DNA of 64,000 nucleotides from Holtermannia corniformis. Lineage: Eukaryota; Basidiomycota; Tremellomycetes; Holtermanniales. Location of the stretch: assembly GCA_001599935.1 (NCBI GenBank), contig BCIJ01000001.1, forward strand, positions 1,799,027 through 1,863,026. Reading direction: 5' to 3'. Positions within the stretch are counted from its first letter, which is position 1, and every line of letters starts with the position of its first letter. This document shows positions 34,801 through 46,431 of the stretch, piece after piece. The notes under the pieces are model-generated. The model was not told the origin of the DNA. It saw nothing but the letters and a program-made list of their open reading frames with translations, and did no database searches. Made by a program: the position numbers and the translations under genes.

Positions 34801-36369
34801 GTCGATGCTCATGCTCGAGTCGGCCTATAATGCCATCAACCTAGTCTTCACCTGGTTCTCGCTCGGCAACTACTACATCTTCTTTGTGCGTGCGCACATG
34901 GACGTGCTACCTCGGACTCACTGGTCTCCCTAGGTCATCCTCACATCATCGCTCGAGAGCAGCACTTTCAACATCAAGAACATTGCCGTGCTCAACAAGA
35001 TTGCACAGGTGCGTGACATTATTGTCAAGTCGTGTGCCAGACTGAGACGGTCATAGTATGGCTACCTCGGCGCCGTCGTCGCGTGCTTCATCTTCTCCAT
35101 GGGCAACAGGCCGCAAGGGTCAGTCCGTCATGCCAACCTCCTGCGTATCTGACGTCGGCCTGCAGTTCCGCTTGGAAATACAAGGCGACCGTCTACTTCT
35201 TCGCCGTGCTCACGACCTAGTACGTGGCTATAGTCTCGTCGAGCGTTCCTCTGACGACTCTCAGCATGCTCGTTTGCGCTGTGCTGTGTGCCATCCAGGC
35301 CGTCTCGCAAATTGGTGAACCGATCTATGCACAGATGATCGTCTCGCTCGCGTCAACGTATGGAGTCTTTGTGCTCTCGAGTCTGATGGCTCTCGACCCA
35401 TGGTAAGTCGCTCATTCCAGACTGATCCGAAGCCCGCTCACCGACCGCAGGCATCTGATCACTTGCTTTGCGCAGTACATACTGTTCTCACCAAGTACGT
35501 TTCGAGACGCGCTTCGGCTCCCAACTGACAATGCTTTCGCGTAGCCTACATCAACATTGTGAGTACCAGCTCACCCGCTTACCTCGATAAAAAGCTGACT
35601 CTGTTATAGCTCAATGTGGTCAGTCATCCCGATAGTCTGTCTGTGCAGCACCGTGCTGACTTGTCTTACGATAGTATGCCTACTCGAATCTGTGAGTTCG
35701 TCCCGGTTTCTGTATTACCCAGCTGATGCACCAACAGTCATGACCTCTCGTGTACGCACACGCATGCCGCACTTGATCCAAGCTGACAGGTCACAGGGGG
35801 GACCAAAGGCGCAGACACTGTGCAAGAAGTCGATCTCGGCGCCGTCAAAGGCGTCGGCCGTCACGTCAAAGCCGAGGTCATCACTTCGCAAGTCGACATT
35901 GATGTCGCATACCAAGATGCGCTCGACAACATCCGGCTCAAGCGCGCCAAAGTCGATGCGTCGGAGATGCCGCCGAAGAAGGACGGCGTGTCGGAGCAAC
36001 AGCAAAAAGACATTTATGTGCGTCGTGCGCATACTATTGACAAGCAGCTGACAACTACCAAGGCTAATTTCCGCACAAACGTCAGCTTGGGGGTGTATTC
36101 GAGCGGCATCGCTGACACATTACAGCTCCTATTGCTGTGGTCGCTGTCAAACGCTCTGCTTGCGAGCGTCATCCTCTCAGGCAATGACTCGTCAGAGACG
36201 TTCACTGGCGGCTCCACACGGACTGGAGTTTACATGCTTGCCGTGCTCAGTGAGTGCTGGCTGCCGCGGTCCGAACCGATCTCACTTTTCAGTCTTTGTC
36301 GCCGGCATGGCCCTGTTCCGCTTGTTAGGGTCGACAGCCTACCTGATCGTGACCCTGTTCGGCGGTTGA
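31897..36369 (+). CDS. Chitin synthase (class I-III type), 28 exons
   Basis: Plasma-membrane glycosyltransferase family 2 enzyme polymerising UDP-GlcNAc into chitin. Exons: 31897..33020, 33068..33293, 33341..33428, 33476..33618, 33667..33675, 33725..33781, 33820..33985, 34032..34057, 34102..34182, 34233..34336, 34388 (one base), 34435..34472, 34516..34617, 34666..34693, 34742..34885, 34934..35008, 35057..35118, 35166..35219, 35265..35402, 35451..35494, 35545..35558, 35610..35618, 35675..35691, 35738..35751, 35797..36017, 36063..36080, 36126..36249, 36293..36369; 1067 aa, every phase consistent. Landmarks: [54 protein letters not shown] and the catalytic QRRRWLNGSF, then several membrane helices. 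The ~370-residue N-terminus is disordered and repetitive. No myosin domain. Confidence 0.97.
32323..32449 (+). repeat. In-frame 33-nt coding repeats in the chitin synthase N-terminus
   Basis: About four imperfect copies of an 11-residue unit ([11 protein letters not shown] and variants [31 protein letters not shown]) lie in the disordered tail. Copies 2-4 are nearly identical at DNA level, so the tract probably varies in length between strains. Confidence 0.75.
34388..34388 (+). other. Candidate one-nucleotide exon of chitin synthase
   Basis: Between exon ...GCTAACAT (ends 34336) and TATCTTGCC... (starts 34435) lie 98 bases. Skipping all of them breaks the frame and soon meets a stop. Two introns, 34337..34387 (gtgagt...cgtag, 51 nt) and 34389..34434 (gtatgc...cgcag, 46 nt), leave the single G at 34388, giving ATG and the conserved [12 protein letters not shown]. 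Both introns have normal size, ends and CTGAT branch-like sites. Confidence 0.7.
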
Positions 36370-36509
36370 TCAATCCTCCTGTATCATTATTTGTTTACTC
36401 GCAATGTATCCGCATCGTCCCGAACGGCACAGCGTATGGCGCGACTCTCTACATGCGTATATACATTTCTACGAAACGATGAGATCCGAAAGGTCCGTAT
36501 GCGATGCGC

Positions 36510-39500
36510 TCAGTATAGCCAGTTTGCAACCCAAAGCCCCAAAAGACACAGGCCGAGCTTGACGCTCGTGTGCTGCTGCGCAAGCTCGCCCGTCTTGCCG
36601 AGCAGACTGAGTAATGTTTCGTCCCGCAGTGGCCGACCGATCGGGGCATAGCCCTCGGCGACTGCGCGACCGGACAAGTGCGCCGCAGTCGCAGCCATCC
36701 ACTATGCGATGAATCAGTAGGTGTGCTCATGTGACGAGGCGAACGCACATTGGGAAGACTGCTTCGTCTCTCCTGCGTATCCGTCGGCAGCGTCCTCGGA
36801 AGCGTCCTCTCTTCCGGCTCGACAGGCTTGACGCTCGTATCCTCCTTCTCGCCCTCCGGTCGGTTCATCAGAGGCACACTCTCTGGCACTCCTGCGACCG
36901 CGCCGGCATCGGGTCTCTCCACCGTAGACTGCACCAGAGTCGCAACCGAGTCGACTGGGGTAGGTACCGCCGCTGTCACGGGGGCAGGCAGAGTTGGCTT
37001 TCTGGGTTTGCCTACCAACCATTCGGTGATCTCGCCCGTTGCGCCAGCGACCTTGTGGCTCATCCACACAAAGCAGATGGTAGAGAGAACAAGGTTGATT
37101 GGGCGCCAGCGAGTACCGGGGATGACGAGAAGGACAGCTTTGGTGTCGGAAGCCATCCAGCCGTGGAATTGCAGGATAAAGGTCTCGAGCGAGCACTGGC
37201 CTACGAAGCAGAAGAGCCGGCTTGAGCACGAGCGAAGAAGAGGCGAAGCGTTTCGGAGGACAATAAAGGCCAGGATCGGGACGAAGCAGACGACAGCGTG
37301 GTAACCGTTGTACACGAATTTGTTGGCGAGTGTCAGTTCGAACCAAAAGTACCAGACCATGCCCAGTACACTTGCGCCGATGCTGAGCGCAGCAAGGGCT
37401 GGGAACCGTGGGTGATCGGTGACTCGGTGCTCTTTGAGCATAATGTACGCATATGCGCAAAACATGCCGCCGTAGACAATGTAGAGATCCAGTGATACGC
37501 GGAACGCCCACTCGCGCGCCGACCAGTCGATGCGGAAGATGGTCTTGAGCACAGAGAAGATGCCCTCGAGGATCCAAGCGTTGCGCATGAAGAGCGTGTG
37601 CAACGTAGCCGAGGTAACAAGCTTGGCAACCAAGAAGGCGGGTTTGTCGTTGTACTGATGGCCCAGCGCCATGGTCGTGAAGACGATGATGTACCTGCAG
37701 CGCTTAGCGGGTTCATCTCGACGCCATCGACTCACCACCAGCTGACGAGTGGAGCAAAGTAGTAGAATGCGTAGTTGGTGTTCATGGTGTATGGCAGGGC
37801 GACCGATAGGAGATTGAGGCGGACAAGGACCATGGCAATGCGTTGGAAGCCAAACTCGCGCTTTTTAAAGTCTACCGGCGTCAGCACCAACCGAGCCACA
37901 CAAAAGACGACTCACAGTAGAAAAAGTGACCGTAGCCCGTCATGAACAGATAGGACGCTACAAGGACCCGAATGGGGTTGTAGATGCCAGACACTTTGGA
38001 GCCGCCAAAAATGTGGTAGATCAAGATGGCGACTGCGACGTGGTCAGTCTACGATTCGGTCTTGAGCGATCTGCGGCTCACTTTGCATCCAGCCTTTCCA
38101 TTCGTCGGTAATCTCGCGGCCGAGGAAGCCAAGATCTTTGCCGCCATTGCGCATGGTTGCCAGGCCAGCCACCAGGAATGCAATGGTAGCGACGCTAAAG
38201 ACCCACGGGTCAAAGTGCTTCTGCTCCTTGAGGAAGACAGTGGTGCGGTCTGCCAAGAACAGGTAGAACAAGGCCAATCCAAACGTCGTGAGCGGCACGG
38301 CGAGTGCGGTCGAGGGCATGATGCTCCGCAACCTCGACTTGGTCGCTTGGTGACGTCAGTAATCCAAGTAAACTATTTGAACGACTCACAGATGCGCGGT
38401 CCAACAAGGCGAGCTAGCGGAGCGTAAGCCAAGAACAACGCCAGGACGGCGGCTTGGACTGGTCGGAGCCATCTATACCGCCTGCAGCAGGTCCCTTCTG
38501 GTCGTCCTTGGCCAAATCCATGATCATTGCACCTCCATGCAAGCAGCAGCTCGACCTGCTTGTTTACAATCTTGTCGCTAAAGTGCAGTCCATCGTTGGT
38601 CTCTGTCTCGACGAGAAGAGAGTTGAAGACGGTGGGGATGTGGATTGGCGGAGGGGACGGGTGGGAAAGACGTGCAAGCAGGTCGGCGTTCATGGCCTCG
38701 ACATCGGTGTGAATGATAGTTTTCGCGCGGTCTTCTGAAAGGAGCGATTCGATAGGTGTGACAATGGGTAAGAAGATTACAGCGTCGGCCAGTGGTCGAG
38801 GGGTCGAGTATTTTGTCCATGGCACGACGGGTGCGTTCGTGGGGAGGGAAAAGGTGGTACTCCCGAGCTGAGAAGTGTGGATGGCGGAGAACGTCCTGTC
38901 GATGACTGCCTCCCAAGCTGCGAGGCCGCCAGAAGCAGGGTTTCGCAGGTACCATAGACCGGAACCGAGCACAAGGAGAGACGACGGCGAGGTAGGGTTT
39001 GCTAGATGCTCTACAGTCCGTGTCGAGTTGAGGTACGGGTCCCTGCACGCTTCTCAGTTCCGCACGCCCAGGAGCGCACGCCTGCTTACCACCAAAACGC
39101 CACCTCGATACCCGTCTTGCCGGGAACGCCTTCATCACCGAGGACAATCTCTCTGTCCGTATGCTTTTCGCCATCCGATTCCCAGCTCTTTGGGATATTG
39201 CCATCTAGCAGGCGGGTGGTCGCGAAGAAGTTTTGTCGTACGACCGAGTCGCCAATGAATAGCAGTTGTCGCCGTGCCGCTCGCGGGGCGTGCTTGTTGC
39301 GTGGAGGGGCAGACAGGCAGGAGAAGACATGCTTGGGTGCGGGTGGGAGGTGCAGGCAGTCTGCGCGATCGAGTCAGCTAGGCTAGGATCTATGACTGCG
39401 ACTGACTGTCTGGTTGCCAGTTCTTGTAGACGCCTGGATCTAGCCATTCACCAGTGTTCAGCAGAGCACCGCAGTGGTAAGGATCGGCCCAATCTGGGGT

Positions 39501-39667
39501 GGATCATCAGCTCATCTGACTTGACACGAGTGTGATTCAAGCTCACCTAGGACAGACCATCTGAGCAGGCTACCGAGGACGACGAAAGCCACGGCGGTCG
39601 CACAGGCATAGTGTGGCCAGGCTGGGTTGATCCGCGCCTTGGACGCTGCCGCCTGCTGTGAGGGCAT
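36510..39667 (-). CDS. CAS1: CAS1/CASD1-type polysaccharide O-acetyltransferase
   Basis: Multi-pass Golgi-type membrane enzyme that adds O-acetyl groups to surface glycans; the Cryptococcus homologues acetylate capsular glucuronoxylomannan. Exons (minus order): 39547..39667, 39407..39493, 39090..39360, 38390..39042, 38082..38345, 37916..38032, 37736..37871, 36749..37694, 36510..36701; 928 aa. The N-terminal signal anchor ([18 protein letters not shown]) is followed by a GDSL-like lumenal domain with [14 protein letters not shown], then [13 protein letters not shown] starting the ~10-helix acyltransferase domain ([60 protein letters not shown]). A Pro/Glu-rich tail ends in one more hydrophobic segment. 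It is convergent with chitin synthase (140 bases between stops); both act on cell-surface polysaccharide. Confidence 0.93.
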
Positions 39668-40186
39668 GGCAGCCTTCGGCCGCTACCGGAGTGTGTTGGG
39701 AGCGCCAAGACAGGGTCGATCAAGTGCGAGAGGTGCGTGACACTGTCGATACGGATGGCAGTCTGCGAGCGCGGCGCGAGCTCGGTGGTCCTTTGGTGAG
39801 CGACTTTTTGGGACGAGACGAGCGTGTGCGTCGGTCGCTACTGCTGCCGAGTGCGAGGACACTCACGGCGAGTTTGATGGCCGTCTGCAACCTCGAGGCT
39901 TGGATAACTCTGCGGCTGGGGTGAATGCGCAAGAGTCGAGACGGCAACCAGAGCACGCGTGCACCGCTTGGTTGAGCACTTGGATGTGCATCGACCGATG
40001 GATGGCGATCGGGGATGCAAGCATGTCGTTGCAGTGCTATTGAGTCATGGGCGAGGCAAGCTATATAGATAGAGAGCGCCAGAGTGTCTGATCCGTTAGA
40101 ATTATGCATGAGCTGCCGACCAAAGGCACAAGACGACAAGGTGATCCACCGTGAGCTGCGAGCGACCACAGCCAACGGCGATCGTC
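39668..40186. other. Divergent intergenic region, CAS1 / DUF218 gene
   Basis: About 520 bases with no convincing ORF. It holds both promoters. No motif recognised. Confidence 0.4.
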
Positions 40187-41518
40187 ATGGGCAGCTCCGA
40201 CTTTACTCTGCCCTTGCCCTCGTCGTCGTCGTCAGGCCGCAAGCACCGCGTCTTCCCATCCGCATCGTCGACAGCAGGCGCATCAGCGTACCGGATAAGC
40301 CCCTTGTCAACCGAACACCTACGAGCCCGCGCGAGGCTGACCAACCTCGCTGCACTGCTGCTGGTTGCAGGCCTCGTCTTGAGTGGCCTCCTCAACCTCA
40401 ACTACATCTTGTTCAGTGATCCCAAGGCGGCACAAGGAAGCCGAGGCATCTGGAACGGTCGAGCCAGCTTTGGCCTGTCCAACTCGGCGACGCCGCCCAG
40501 TATAGAGGCTACCATTGAGCGCGATGCTCGAGTCAAACAGCTAGATCACCTCGTCATGATCCCTGGGCACGCAATCTGGCATGGGTGCGTTGTGTCCGTG
40601 AGCGAGTCGAACGCTAACAGCCATCAGACATGAAACCGAGTCTGTCCTCGACGAGTCCGAGTGGATCCTCGACGCCGTACAGAAGGGTGGTTCGATCAAG
40701 ACCTATGTCAAGCACATCACCGAGGGCATCCGTCTTGCCTCGACAGACGACAAGGCACTGCTCATCTTTTCAGGGTGTGTTCTGTGCTCTGCAAACGCCA
40801 GCAACTCACTCTCATCAGCGGTCAAACACGCCCTCCTCCCGCGCCTCTTCTGTCCGAAGCTCAGTCCTACCTGGCGATCGCCCAGACTCTGAGACTGCTG
40901 CCTCTTCTCACCGCCCCAGGCAGCAGTTCAGGTCCCCTCCCGATCAGTGCCAGAGTCACCACCGAAGAGTTTGCCCTCGATTCGTACCAAAACCTACTGT
41001 TTGCCCTTGCGCGCTTCAAAGAGTTTACAGGGCGCTATCCCACACGAATCACCACCGTTGGCTATGGCATGAAGCGCAATCGGTCAGTGATTACAGATTG
41101 ATCTCGAGAAACGCTAATGGTGCAGCTTTGTCGACTTGCATCGGGCCACGTTGCGCTTCCCATTCAAGAGCTTCGAGTACCACGGGATCGACGACGAAGG
41201 CGACACGACCGAGTCTTATGCCGGCGAGGTGGGTAGCTCACATGTGACCAGAGGCAGGGCTGATTCCTGTAGCTCAAGTACGGGTTCACGCCGTTCGTGA
41301 CCGCGCCGTCTGGCTGTCACCCACCGCTCTCGATCAAGCGCTTGACACGCAACCCGCACGCACGCTACCATGCGTACCACACCTCTTGTCCAGAGCTCGT
41401 GCCGCTGTTCGAGTGGTGCCCACCCCTAGGCCAAGGCGTTTACCCCGATGCCGTCCCTTGGCCTAGCGAGCCGGTGCTCAGGGACGGCGAGGTCCGATGG
41501 GGCCGTGAAGAGGATTGA
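40187..41518 (+). CDS. DUF218 domain membrane protein
   Basis: Exons 40187..40584, 40628..40774, 40819..41082, 41126..41228, 41273..41518 (385 aa). A Ser-rich N-terminus precedes one membrane segment (LTNLAALLLVAGLVLSGLLNL). The domain then follows the fungal DUF218 pattern: LDHLVMIPGHAIWHG, EWILDAVQKGGSIKTYVKHI, ALLIFSGGQTR, LSEAQSYL, ARVTTEEFALDSYQNLLFAL, RFKEFTGRYPTRITTVGYGMKR and RATLRFPFKSFEYHGI. The biochemical role of the family in fungi is not established to my knowledge; bacterial relatives act on cell-envelope precursors. The start at 40187 gives the shortest leader; an upstream in-frame GTG is not used. Confidence 0.88.
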
Positions 41519-41560
41519 GCACTCTATTAGATCTTGTAGACCATGCATCTCGCTTGCATC

Positions 41561-42908
41561 TCAGCTGTCGTCGACCCAGAGATTGACAACGCGTTCGGGG
41601 TTGAGTGATCCGGTAGCAATGATGCGGCGCGAGGGGTGTACCTACGGTCATGAGCTATTGTACGATGTGAGATTCAGACTGACGGCAACCGCCAGCACGG
41701 GCGACGAATGCGCACTCAGAATTTGCACAACCATCCTCGTCTGCAGATCCCAGATGACAGTCTTGCCATTCTCGCTACCAGCGACGATCCACACGTCGGC
41801 AATACGCCGTGCGGCGGGCGCCTGTGCGTTCGTTGCGGTACTGGAAGCTGCATCCGGCGCAAGCGCCTCGACCATGGCGGCAGGGCTGCAAAAGCGCTCG
41901 CTGATGTACACGCCCGGCGCTTGCAGGGTTTTGAGCACTTTGGACGTATGGAAATTGTACAGGCGGATCGTCGAGGACAGGGTGGATGATAACAGGAAGG
42001 AGGAAGATGGCGTGAATGTAGCAAACGACCTGTACGCGTCAGTGATATCAAGGTGGAGAATACTCGTCTGACACTGGAGAGTTGGACTCGTTCTCAATCG
42101 TCTTGAGACATTGACCTGTCGAAGTATCCCACAATCGCCTGCTCGTCAGTGACCACCGTTTCTTAGTACTCACATCAAGCCGTCCGCACTGCCAGTCACC
42201 ACCATACCGCCCTCGGCACTAAAGCCGACGGTCCACACCGGATCCGCATGCGCCGGCAACTCCTGCATAGGCGTTCCTCTCCGCACATTCCAGATGATGG
42301 CCGATTCATCGAAAGACCCCGATACGAGCAGATTGGCCTTTGGTGAGAATGCAACTGATAGCACAGGTGCAGTGTGCTTGACGAGCTTGCGGAGGACCGG
42401 GGCATGGTCGAGATCGGGTATGGTCTCGTCTGCTTGTTGCGCTTGATCCAGAGGTACGTTGAGGGGGTAGATGAGGATCAACTTGTCGTCGGATGCCGTG
42501 GCTAGGTAGAGCGAGTCGGGGGAGAAAGCAATGTCGTTGATCCCTGAGCTGTTGAGCAAGAGCACATTAACTGAGATAGTCTTACCGGCGTCATGATCTC
42601 GCAGACTCCGTCGATGCTCGCCCGAGTATGGATCCCTGCGGGATCGTGAGCGACAGGAACATGGTCGACTATAACAGTCGTCACCGACCAGAGGTGCACG
42701 ACACCATCCGCACCTGCATCTCGTCAGCGTCAGGTCGTCTCGAGTCAATCGACGCACCAGCCGTCGCCAGCCAGCGACCGTCTGGAGAAAACTGTACGGC
42801 CGACACGCCACGACTATGCCCATGCAATGACCGTGCAAGTGTATATCGAGGTCGGCGAGCGTAGTTGGACGGCCCAGCTTCGGGCGTTTCTGCCGGTGGG
42901 ATGGCCAT
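41561..42908 (-). CDS. SWD3: WD40 protein, SWD3/WDR5 type (COMPASS subunit)
   Basis: Seven-bladed propeller; SWD3/WDR5 is a core subunit of the COMPASS histone H3K4 methyltransferase. Exons (minus order): 42758..42908, 42685..42713, 42607..42635, 42174..42548, 42073..42138, 41684..42029, 41561..41641; 358 aa. Blades visible: LHGHSRGVSAVQFSPDGRWL, INDIAFSPDSLYLATASDDK, LVKHTAPVLSVAFSPKANLL with SGSFDESAIIWNVRRG, LPAHADPVWTVGFSAEGG with SADGL and LWDTSTGQCLKTI, then SPVSFATFTPSSSFLLSSTL, IWDLQTRMVVQIL and NLWVDD. The blade order and the C-LKT(I)-N-S-PVSF-F-P signature fit SWD3. An insertion of ~35 residues (EALAPDAASSTATN...) sits in the sixth blade. The exon 2-4 junctions are the least certain part of the model. 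Confidence 0.75.
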
Positions 42909-43057
42909 TGTGGTTGTTGGTGACAACGCGTGAACATGACATTTGATGCATCATTAACCCGCCAGCATTGGCCCGCACAAGCTACCCTGTGTCCTCAGTC
43001 TATCAGGTAGTACAGCAAGAACGACAACAAGATCCAACCCGACCCTAATCAGCACCC

Positions 43058-45477
43058 CTAGTGGGCCGCCACGCCGTCCCACAGCCGCTCCTTGTCCGTC
43101 ACGTCAATGTCACCGTACGCAGTTTGCTGCTCGAGCTTGACACAGTCCTTGGTCCCGAGCACCAAGAGCTCGAAGAAGAATGAAGACGCCGCGCGTTTGG
43201 ACGCCTGTGACATGTCAGCATATGCAGAGTACGCGCACCCAACGCGACCAACCTTTTGCGCAACCGCCCGATAGCTGACAGTCGTGGGCTCGTCCGGGCG
43301 CGAAATGATATCGTTGGTGATATCGCCGAGCTGCTCGCGCAGAACGGAAAGCGCCAACGACGTGTTCTTGGATACGCCTGCCACCCGCGTCCCACCGAGC
43401 TCTGCGTCCGCCTGGTCTTCCAAGAAAGCCAACGAGCGCGACAGGGACTGCGCCTGCGAGCCCGTACCCGACGACGACAACTGCGACTCGATCCCCTCGG
43501 CTGTACGGATTCGGCGATCGAACGCTGCGAGAACGTAGTCTGCCGCTTGGTCAGGTTGAGGGGTGCCACCGAGTGAGAGGGGCAGTGAGGTCAAGCGACT
43601 TCGTTGGGAGAGGACCGAGCCGAGGCGAGAACGTTCCGTCAAGACTGACTCTTGACGCGCACGCCGGGCCGCTTTGACCGCCCTGTCCTTTGCAATGATC
43701 TCGGCTGCGCCCTCGAGAAGGGGCACATCGGGACCGGCCTCGACCGGGTCCAGGTTGAACTCGTAGTCGTCAATCCCGGCACCGTCGCCTTGGTCAAACG
43801 AATCGTCGAATCCACCACCGAGGTGCTCGCGAATCTCACTGGCGGGGCGCACACTCTGCCTGCGGGCAACTTCAACCTCGTCTTCGTCGTCCGAGCTCGG
43901 ACCAGGTCCGAGCCTAGCCCGCTTGGCCTGGCGCACGTCCTCGGGTCCCGCGCGACGCCGAAGGACCGTCGACGGAAAGAGGAAGAGCTCGTCGAGCTCG
44001 GACGAAAGACTGGGCAAGCCGGCGTAGTACAAGGTCTCGGCTGCGGTGGTGACGGTTGGCAACAAGTGGGCGACAACATTCTCGCGAATGGCGCGGAGTT
44101 GGATCACGGCAGGATCAGAAGGGATGTAGCGTTCCTGTGGCGGTCTGAGCTTGGCCTGCACTGTAGATAGATGACATACCTCGCCAAGGATACTTGACAA
44201 GTCGCGGTTGCGGGCGCCGCCAGCGCGGTCCTCTTGCAGTTCAATCACCTCATCGGCGCCGATCAGTTTGACGCGCTTGTTTGGCGCATTCGCAGCCGCC
44301 GGTCGTTTCTTGGCAGCCGCCTCGGCAACACGGCTGGCCGTCCGCGGTGTCATGTCGGTGACCGACGCAGGCGGGGGNGAAGCCGGAGGTGTTGTGAGTC
44401 GTGTTGCTGCTGCTATCAGCCTCGGCGAACCGCGTCACACTACACATACACTCTCTCCTGGCGCGGTCATCCTCTGGCACGTCCTGCACGAGGCCCGGCA
44501 GCTCGAGCGGCGCATCGTCACCGTCAAACCCATCGCCAAGATCTAGACCAAGATCTGCGCCGTCCATGAAATCGTTGTCTGCTGCAAACGCGCCGTCGTC
44601 TTGGGGCATCGACGAGCCCAGATCGAGATCAAAGCCAGCTCGACCGCTTTTGATGCTGAGAACGCTGCCTTCGCGCACGCGCAGGTTTGATGCTACCGAG
44701 CCACTGCGCGCACTGCGGGCCGTCGCCGCGTCACGACCCAACTCGACGCTGTCATTGTCACCCAGATCACCGGATGTGTCGAGACTGCTTGGATCGAAAG
44801 CCTGCGAGTCGAGCACGGATTCGGTATCCCAGTCGACCGAGCCGGCGCGGGATGAACCGCCAAAGAGAGACCTAGCGCGGTACCGACCGAGCGGGAGGGT
44901 AATGTCGTTTGGATCGGCTACGTGCAGTCCAAGCGGGACAAAGTCGGCCGCGTTAAAGTTCCTGCAATGTACAGTTAGCGATGCGACAGTTGCCGACCCG
45001 CTACGACGTACCAACCGAGTGGGTCGAGCTCTTGACGCTCGCTTGTAAAAGTGATGGCGGCCTTTGAGACGACGAGCTGATCCTCTGCCATATCAACCTG
45101 ACCCGGTCGGAAAGCCTGCAGTCCGGTGTGAGCGCGGCCCTCGGATCACTCGACTCTCTCACCATGGAGATGCGCTCTCTAGCTTCCTTGCAGTCGTCAA
45201 ACAGGTACTGGACCTTGCGTGAGTAGATGCGAACGACGCCGAGCATGAGCTGGCCCGAGAGCCGCAACGCGATCGGCTCGACATCTCGCGTCAGAATGGC
45301 ATCTAGGACACTGAGATCAGCCGCGGGCTACGACACTGCTCGAGCCGACTGACCGACACTCTGCTCGACATCGACATTGATGGCCTGGGCCTTGCTGAGC
45401 CTGCGTTCTTGACAGGCCGCGAGCCAGACTTTGGCGAGCGGACCCGACTTTTGCGCAATGAGGTCGGTGATGAGCAT
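43058..45477 (-). CDS. SCC1: Cohesin kleisin subunit RAD21/SCC1
   Basis: Closes the cohesin ring that holds sister chromatids and is cut by separase at anaphase. Exons (minus order): 45354..45477, 45163..45302, 45012..45115, 44450..44961, 44180..44412, 43253..44134, 43058..43204; 713 aa. The N-terminal domain is classic: [67 protein letters not shown]. The middle is acidic and Ser-rich. The C-terminal winged helix reads [19 protein letters not shown] then YGDIDV. Mitotic RAD21 is favoured over REC8 by length and the N-terminus. One undetermined base (N at 44378) falls in the third position of a serine codon (TCN), so the protein is unaffected. Confidence 0.94.
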
Positions 45478-46431
45478 TGCGAGCTGTACGGGTGGTGCTG
45501 TTGGTGGAGTGAGCAACACGTCCCGCCACCCGGATCGTTGAACCGCGCGTGACTCGCGACAAAGGCACAAAAGGCAAAAAGGCGGCAAACAGGGGGTTCG
45601 ACCGAGTTGAAGTGTCCACGTCACTACCACTCGGTCGCCGTCAAACTCCCCGGTATCAAATTGAACAGACGCATTCCACCGTGCCGAGGGCAGTGCGCGT
45701 GCCGGCGAGCCCCAAACCGTCCGCAGTTTCCGGACGGGTCACCGTGGCAGTTTTGCTCATCCCAGTCCGTCTCCCAGTGCGCTGGCAAGCTGGCGAGCAG
45801 CCCTGTCGACATCCCATGCATCCGTTGGACGCACACTGCTCACCCCTAGCGCCATGAACCATACACTAGCCCAAACGAAGCCTCGGTCCCGTTGACATCA
45901 CTGCGCTTCCAAAGTTGGAGTGCACCGCCCCAGACTGACTCTCGGCCGCGAAGGAGCCGATTGACGAACGCCCGTTGCGGCAGTTTGAGCGTGCATCGTT
46001 TGGCTCCAGACGCCGTCGGTGCTGCCTGGCGTGCTTCCCCTGCTGTCTCCCTTGCCGGCGCTCAGCACTGACCCCCTTGAACCTGCGACGGTCCGTTCCC
46101 CCTTTGGATCACCACCTCAAACGCAAACAGCACCACCGTCGGGACCGCACAGCCGCCCGCAACCGCCCGAGCGCGTCACAAGCATTCACACGGCGCACGC
46201 CCCTTTTGCTCAAAACTTGCAATCCGCGCCGCGCCGGCCATCAACACCCAGCTGCAGTTGCAATCTCTGGACCAGCTCACTCTTCGTCACGGTGCGCTCA
46301 GTCTTTACCCTCCTTTGATCGCGCAGCGAGCTCACTGCCTTTTCTTAGATAGCGCCTACGTATTCAGCCTGCTGCAAGAGCACCAACCTGCACCGAGCCT
46401 TCTAGAGCGCTTCCTTCGCGCCTTGATCGGC
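45478..46431. other. Long divergent intergenic region, RAD21 / C2H2 factor
   Basis: About 950 bases, the longest promoter interval in the window. The part nearest the C2H2 gene is very C/T-rich, as expected of a long 5' leader. ORFs here are short and unconvincing. No motif recognised. Confidence 0.4.

Noticed and set aside
36449..36749. Reading the CAS1 protein straight through to 36449
   Set aside because: The read-through tail is not membrane-like; splicing at 36748/36701 gives a hydrophobic C-terminal segment and a clean stop.
44378..44378. Ambiguous base breaking the RAD21 frame in a naive translation
   Set aside because: With the correct splice (gtatgt donor at 44449) the N is in the wobble position of a serine codon; it is not a lesion.
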